From Gemmatimonadetes bacterium T265 (GTDB lineage: Bacteria > Gemmatimonadota > Gemmatimonadetes > Gemmatimonadales > Gemmatimonadaceae), in NCBI GenBank assembly GCA_019973575.1, contig BPUI01000003.1, positions 434,001-498,000 of the forward strand: a DNA stretch of 64,000 bases, written 5' to 3'. This document shows positions 61,901-64,000 of the stretch, piece by piece. The notes beneath the pieces were generated by a model. That model did no database searches and was not told the origin of the DNA. It saw only the letters and a list, made by a program, of their open reading frames with translations. A program made the position numbers and the translations under genes. Position 1 is the stretch's first letter, and each line of letters opens with the position of its first letter.

Positions 61901-64000
61901 TGCTCCCTGCGGGCATCCGCTGCATCATCCGTCCACGCTCGGCCACGAGACGCATGCCGTCCTCGGGCGAAAACACGCCCGCGAGCGCGGCGGCGACGAA
62001 CTCCCCGACGCTGTGCCCGACCATCGCCGACGCGCGAACGCCCCACGACTCCCACAACGTCGCGAGCGCGTATCCGGTCGCGAACAGCGCGGGCTGCGTG
62101 ACGGCCGTTTGGCGCAGCACCGCGGCAGCATCTTCGCTCGTAGCGAAGAGTACCTCGCGCAGGTCTCGGCCGAGCACGGGGTTCGCCGCCTCGACGCACC
62201 GGTCGAACGCCTCGCGGTAGACCGCCTCGCGCTCGTAGAGCGACGCGCCCATGCGCGGGTACTGCGCCCCCTGCCCCGGGAACGCAAACACCACCTTCGG
62301 TTCGGCCGCCGCCGCGCGCCGCGTGCTCACGCGCCGCTCGTCGCGTGCGGCGAGGAGGTCGGCGGCCCCGGCAGGTGACGCCGCGGCCACGGCACGCCGG
62401 TGCGCGAACGCGCGCCGCCCCACGCGCAGCGTGTGCGCAACGTCCGCGAGGCACGCGTCCGGGTGGGCGCGCAGGTGCCCCGCCAGGTCGTCCGTCGCGC
62501 GCTCGAGCGCCGCCTCCGAGCGCGCCGAGAGGACGAGCAGCTGCTCCTCCCGCGACGGGCCGTCCTCCGGCTGCGCCGGCGCCTCCCCGAGCACGACGTG
62601 CGCGTTCGTGCCGCCGACCCCGAACGAACTCACCCCCGCCACCCGCGGCCGCTCGCTCCGGGGCCACGGCCGCGACTCGGCGTGCACGCGGAACGGGCTC
62701 GCGTCGAGCGCGAGGTGCGGGTTCGGGGTCGCGTAGTGCACGGTGCCGGGGAGGATCTCGTGCGCGAGCGCGAGGGCGGTCTTGAGCACGCCCGCCGCGC
62801 CCGCCGCGACCACCGTGTGCCCGACGTTCCCCTTCACCGAGCCGAGCGCGCAGAAGCCGACGTCCGCAGTGCGCGCGCGGAACACCTGCGACAGCGCCTC
62901 GAACTCGACCGGGTCGCCTAACGGCGTCGCCGTGCCGTGCGCCTCCACGTACGACACCTCCCCCGGCGCGACGCCGGCGTCCGCGTGCGCCATCGCGATC
63001 GCCGCCGACTGCCCCTCCACGCTCGGGGCCGTGAAGCTCGCCTTCGCCGCGCCGTCGTTGTTCAGCCCCACGCCGCGCACGACGGCGTGGATCGTGTCAC
63101 CATCGCGCACCGCGTCGGCGAGTCGCTTGAGCGCGACGACCGCCGCGCCGTCGCTGAACACCGTTCCCGCGGCCGCCGCGTCGAACGGCCGCGTCCGGCC
63201 GTCGGGCGAGAGCATCCCGCCCTCCTGGTACAGGTGCCCGCTCGTTGTCGGCACCGTGAGCGACACCCCGCCCGCGAGCGCGAGGTCGCACTGGCCGGCG
63301 CGCAGGCTCATGACCGCCTGGCAGATCGTCACGAGCGAGGTCGAGCACGCTGTGTGAATGCTCAGCGCCGGTCCCGTGAGGCCGAGCCGGTGCGCCGCAC
63401 GCGTCGCGACGTAATCCTTTTCGTTGAGCAGCATCGCGTTGAACGCGCCAAACTGCTCCACCACGTCGGGCCGCCGCGCGAGGACGGTGCTCGCGTACGA
63501 GTTGTTGTACACGCCCGCGAACACCCCGATCGGGCCCTCGTGGCGCTCGGGCACGTAGCCCGCGTGTTCGAGCGCGTGCCAGGCGAGTTCGAGGAAAAGC
63601 CGCTGCTGCGGGTCCATGATCTGCGCCTCGCGCGGCGACAGCCCGAAGAACCCCGCGTCGAACCGGTCGACCTCGTCGAGGACCCCGCGCGCTGCGACGT
63701 ACTGCGGGTCGGCGCGCAGCCGCGGATCGACCGCGGCCGCGGTGAGTTCCGCGTCGCTGAACCGGGCGATCGACTCGACCCCGTCGCGCAGGTTGCGCCA
63801 GAACGCGTCGACGTCTACGGCGCCCGGAAATCGCGCCGCCATCCCGACGATCGCCACCGGCTCGGGCATCCCGTCCGCGCGCACGACGATACGGCCCCGC
63901 GCGCGACCAGCGCCCACGCCTCCGCCCAGCCGCTCGGCGAGCGCGCGCGGCGTGCGGTGCTGGAAGAAGTGCGCGACGGGAATCTCCACCCCGAGCCGCG
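58947..64000 (-). CDS. Type I polyketide synthase with internal aminotransferase (carrier)-KS-AT-ACP-AMT, 5' end outside the window
   Basis: At least 1680 residues; the frame stays open at base 64000. Numbering from the GTG at 63989: residues 1-22 (VEIPVAHFFQHRTPRALAER) are the end of a carrier domain. KS about 43-470 with C215 (HTACSTS) and EAHGTATPLGDP. AT about 560-870 with GHSVGEF and HAFH, the malonyl-CoA signature. ACP about 955-1030 with GIDSL. An Ala/Pro/Val-rich linker, then a class III PLP aminotransferase about 1230-1640 (NTGSEAV, TYGKIVGGG). This order is that of iturin/mycosubtilin-type hybrid synthases making beta-amino fatty acids. The tail AWFVAHPNEPGRYVQV suggests hand-off to a peptide synthetase. 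Confidence 0.93.
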   Translation of the reverse strand, partial: RLGVEIPVAHFFQHRTPRALAERLGGGVGAGRARGRIVVRADGMPEPVAIVGMAARFPGAVDVDAFWRNLRDGVESIARFSDAELTAAAVDPRLRADPQYVAARGVLDEVDRFDAGFFGLSPREAQIMDPQQRLFLELAWHALEHAGYVPERHEGPIGVFAGVYNNSYASTVLARRPDVVEQFGAFNAMLLNEKDYVATRAAHRLGLTGPALSIHTACSTSLVTICQAVMSLRAGQCDLALAGGVSLTVPTTSGHLYQEGGMLSPDGRTRPFDAAAAGTVFSDGAAVVALKRLADAVRDGDTIHAVVRGVGLNNDGAAKASFTAPSVEGQSAAIAMAHADAGVAPGEVSYVEAHGTATPLGDPVEFEALSQVFRARTADVGFCALGSVKGNVGHTVVAAGAAGVLKTALALAHEILPGTVHYATPNPHLALDASPFRVHAESRPWPRSERPRVAGVSSFGVGGTNAHVVLGEAPAQPEDGPSREEQLLVLSARSEAALERATDDLAGHLRAHPDACLADVAHTLRVGRRAFAHRRAVAAASPAGAADLLAARDERRVSTRRAAAAEPKVVFAFPGQGAQYPRMGASLYEREAVYREAFDRCVEAANPVLGRDLREVLFATSEDAAAVLRQTAVTQPALFATGYALATLWESWGVRASAMVGHSVGEFVAAALAGVFSPEDGMRLVAERGRMMQRMPAGSMLSVRLGAAAVVPRLGPELAVASENSPGLCVVAGPTDAIVRFQAAVEAEGVACRPLHTSHAFHSPMMEPVVAPFLEMVRGIALAPARTPIVSSVTGAWLTVADACDPQYWARHLRETVRFADAVRTVWSEPGALLLEVGPRATLSSLARQQVTDRAAQVCVASLGESGDPNGEGEAVLGALGRLWTSGVRPDWSGFVAGETRRRVPVPSYPFERQRYWVDPLPVVGAPAAAAPVSLPAPSLALPLLGAPQDADSLSPVSNTARHPRLVAEVCELFETVSGVEIGAGDADASFVELGIDSLVLTQVALALAKRFGVKVTFRQLIEEYTSASRVAAHLDAVIAPEPAAAPVAVPVAAAPAPVVPPIRPNTTPDVTPVPVAVAPVGIGGSAVQQLIEQQLRLMTQQLAVLAGATAVVDGDAHGTSAVAVPAPASSVAAPPAGAAPTAEQPPVVAAEPADDAPLVTTGPQREFYDAKKAFGAAPRITHKGNAELDARQRSRLDAFTRRYTARTAGSKRFTDTHRARMADPRAVTGFRPTTKELVYPIVVERSAGSRLWDVDGNEYVDVLSGFGSNLFGWSAPFVVDAVRAQMDRGFEVGPQHALTAEVAELFAEVTGTERVAFCNTGSEAVLGAIRIARTITGRDLVAIFSGSYHGINDEVIVRGTRAHRAVPAAPGILRAATENVLVLDYATPESMAVLRERAHELAAIVVEPVQSRRPDFQPAEFLRELRTLTEEAGIVYIWDEIVTGFRAAPGGAQEHFGVRADLATYGKIVGGGLPIGVIAGRRAFMDALDGGAWQYGDASVPEVGVTYFAGTFVRHPLALAAARAVLLELKARGPDLQRLLAERTRDLAEELNAMFRASGAPLEVRHFASVWKTFYTAEQPHGDLLFYMLRDRGVHVYDGFPCFMTASHSEADLRLVVDAFTNAVAEMQEGGFFPPRPAESAPTMPGTPPVPGARLGRARDGSPAWFVAHPNEPGRYVQVGGP

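Noticed and set aside
1-64000. tRNA, rRNA, CRISPR arrays, transposase genes
   Set aside because: None recognised on either strand by eye; covariance-model and IS searches were not possible here.

Overview
The window is very GC-rich DNA with densely packed genes, frequent GTG starts and 4-bp GTGA/ATGA overlaps. Several features point to a Gram-negative bacterium of the Gemmatimonadota type: a TonB-linked SusC/RagA porin with its SusD lipoprotein, a PEP-CTERM protein, a Ser/Thr kinase fused to a beta-propeller, LVIVD and DUF305 proteins, Tat-exported Gfo/Idh enzymes and very high GC3. This assignment is inference from gene content; no rRNA or other marker is present. A complete replication and partition block (iterons, RepA-type initiator, ParA, ParB, two parS-like palindromes, a second ParB-like protein and a tyrosine recombinase) indicates a plasmid or secondary replicon, probably large because it carries long catabolic and biosynthetic operons.

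Layout. 0-3.75 kb: three tandem GT4 glycosyltransferases (the last is cut by the window edge). 3.9-6.7 kb: an exported LVIVD protein and an exported DUF305 protein with a Met/His-rich linker. 6.7-17.7 kb: replicon maintenance, namely a double winged-helix-like protein, an iteron origin, Rep, parAB, an M1 aminopeptidase, an orphan ParB-like protein and an integrase. 18-23.5 kb: a kinase-propeller sensor, then a BlaR1/BlaI-type pair with a secreted 208-residue protein that probably shares its operator. 23.7-24.9 kb: a Gfo/Idh oxidoreductase.

24.9-46.0 kb is the most interesting part. Two divergent promoter regions, each with a TGTATACA-type palindrome, serve four transcription units that also encode a GntR/FCD regulator. 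The genes are: N-acyltransferase (GNAT), N-acylamino acid racemase and M20 amidohydrolase; SusC, SusD, an S12 serine hydrolase and an S9 peptidase; a membrane-anchored S12 hydrolase, a single protein fusing a VanX-type D-Ala-D-Ala dipeptidase to an N-acyl-D-amino-acid deacylase-like domain, an APC amino-acid permease and the GntR regulator; and an M1 peptidase preceded by a truncated CocE-type hydrolase fragment. Together they read as a system for capturing peptides that contain D-amino acids (for example peptidoglycan fragments), releasing the D-amino acids and inverting them to L-amino acids. That role is inference from family knowledge and gene context.

46.0-55.9 kb is a divergent hexuronate/glucuronide catabolic locus: Tat-exported Gfo/Idh, DUF1080, mannonate dehydratase, uronate isomerase and an ExuT-like transporter on one side, and a UxaB-type reductase, KDPG aldolase and KDG kinase on the other. 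It would take glucuronate to pyruvate and glyceraldehyde 3-phosphate. A 42-bp-arm inverted repeat sits inside it and supplies the stop codon of uxaC. 56.2-57.0 kb: a PEP-CTERM protein and a bidirectional terminator. 57.1-64.0 kb: the 3' end of a polyketide/non-ribosomal peptide type cluster, with two alpha/beta hydrolases and a large carrier-KS-AT-ACP-aminotransferase protein that runs off the right edge.

A 7-bp word, GTTAGGC/GCCTAAC, recurs about 39 times by eye but is absent from about 1.1 to 18.8 kb, the stretch that contains the replication block.
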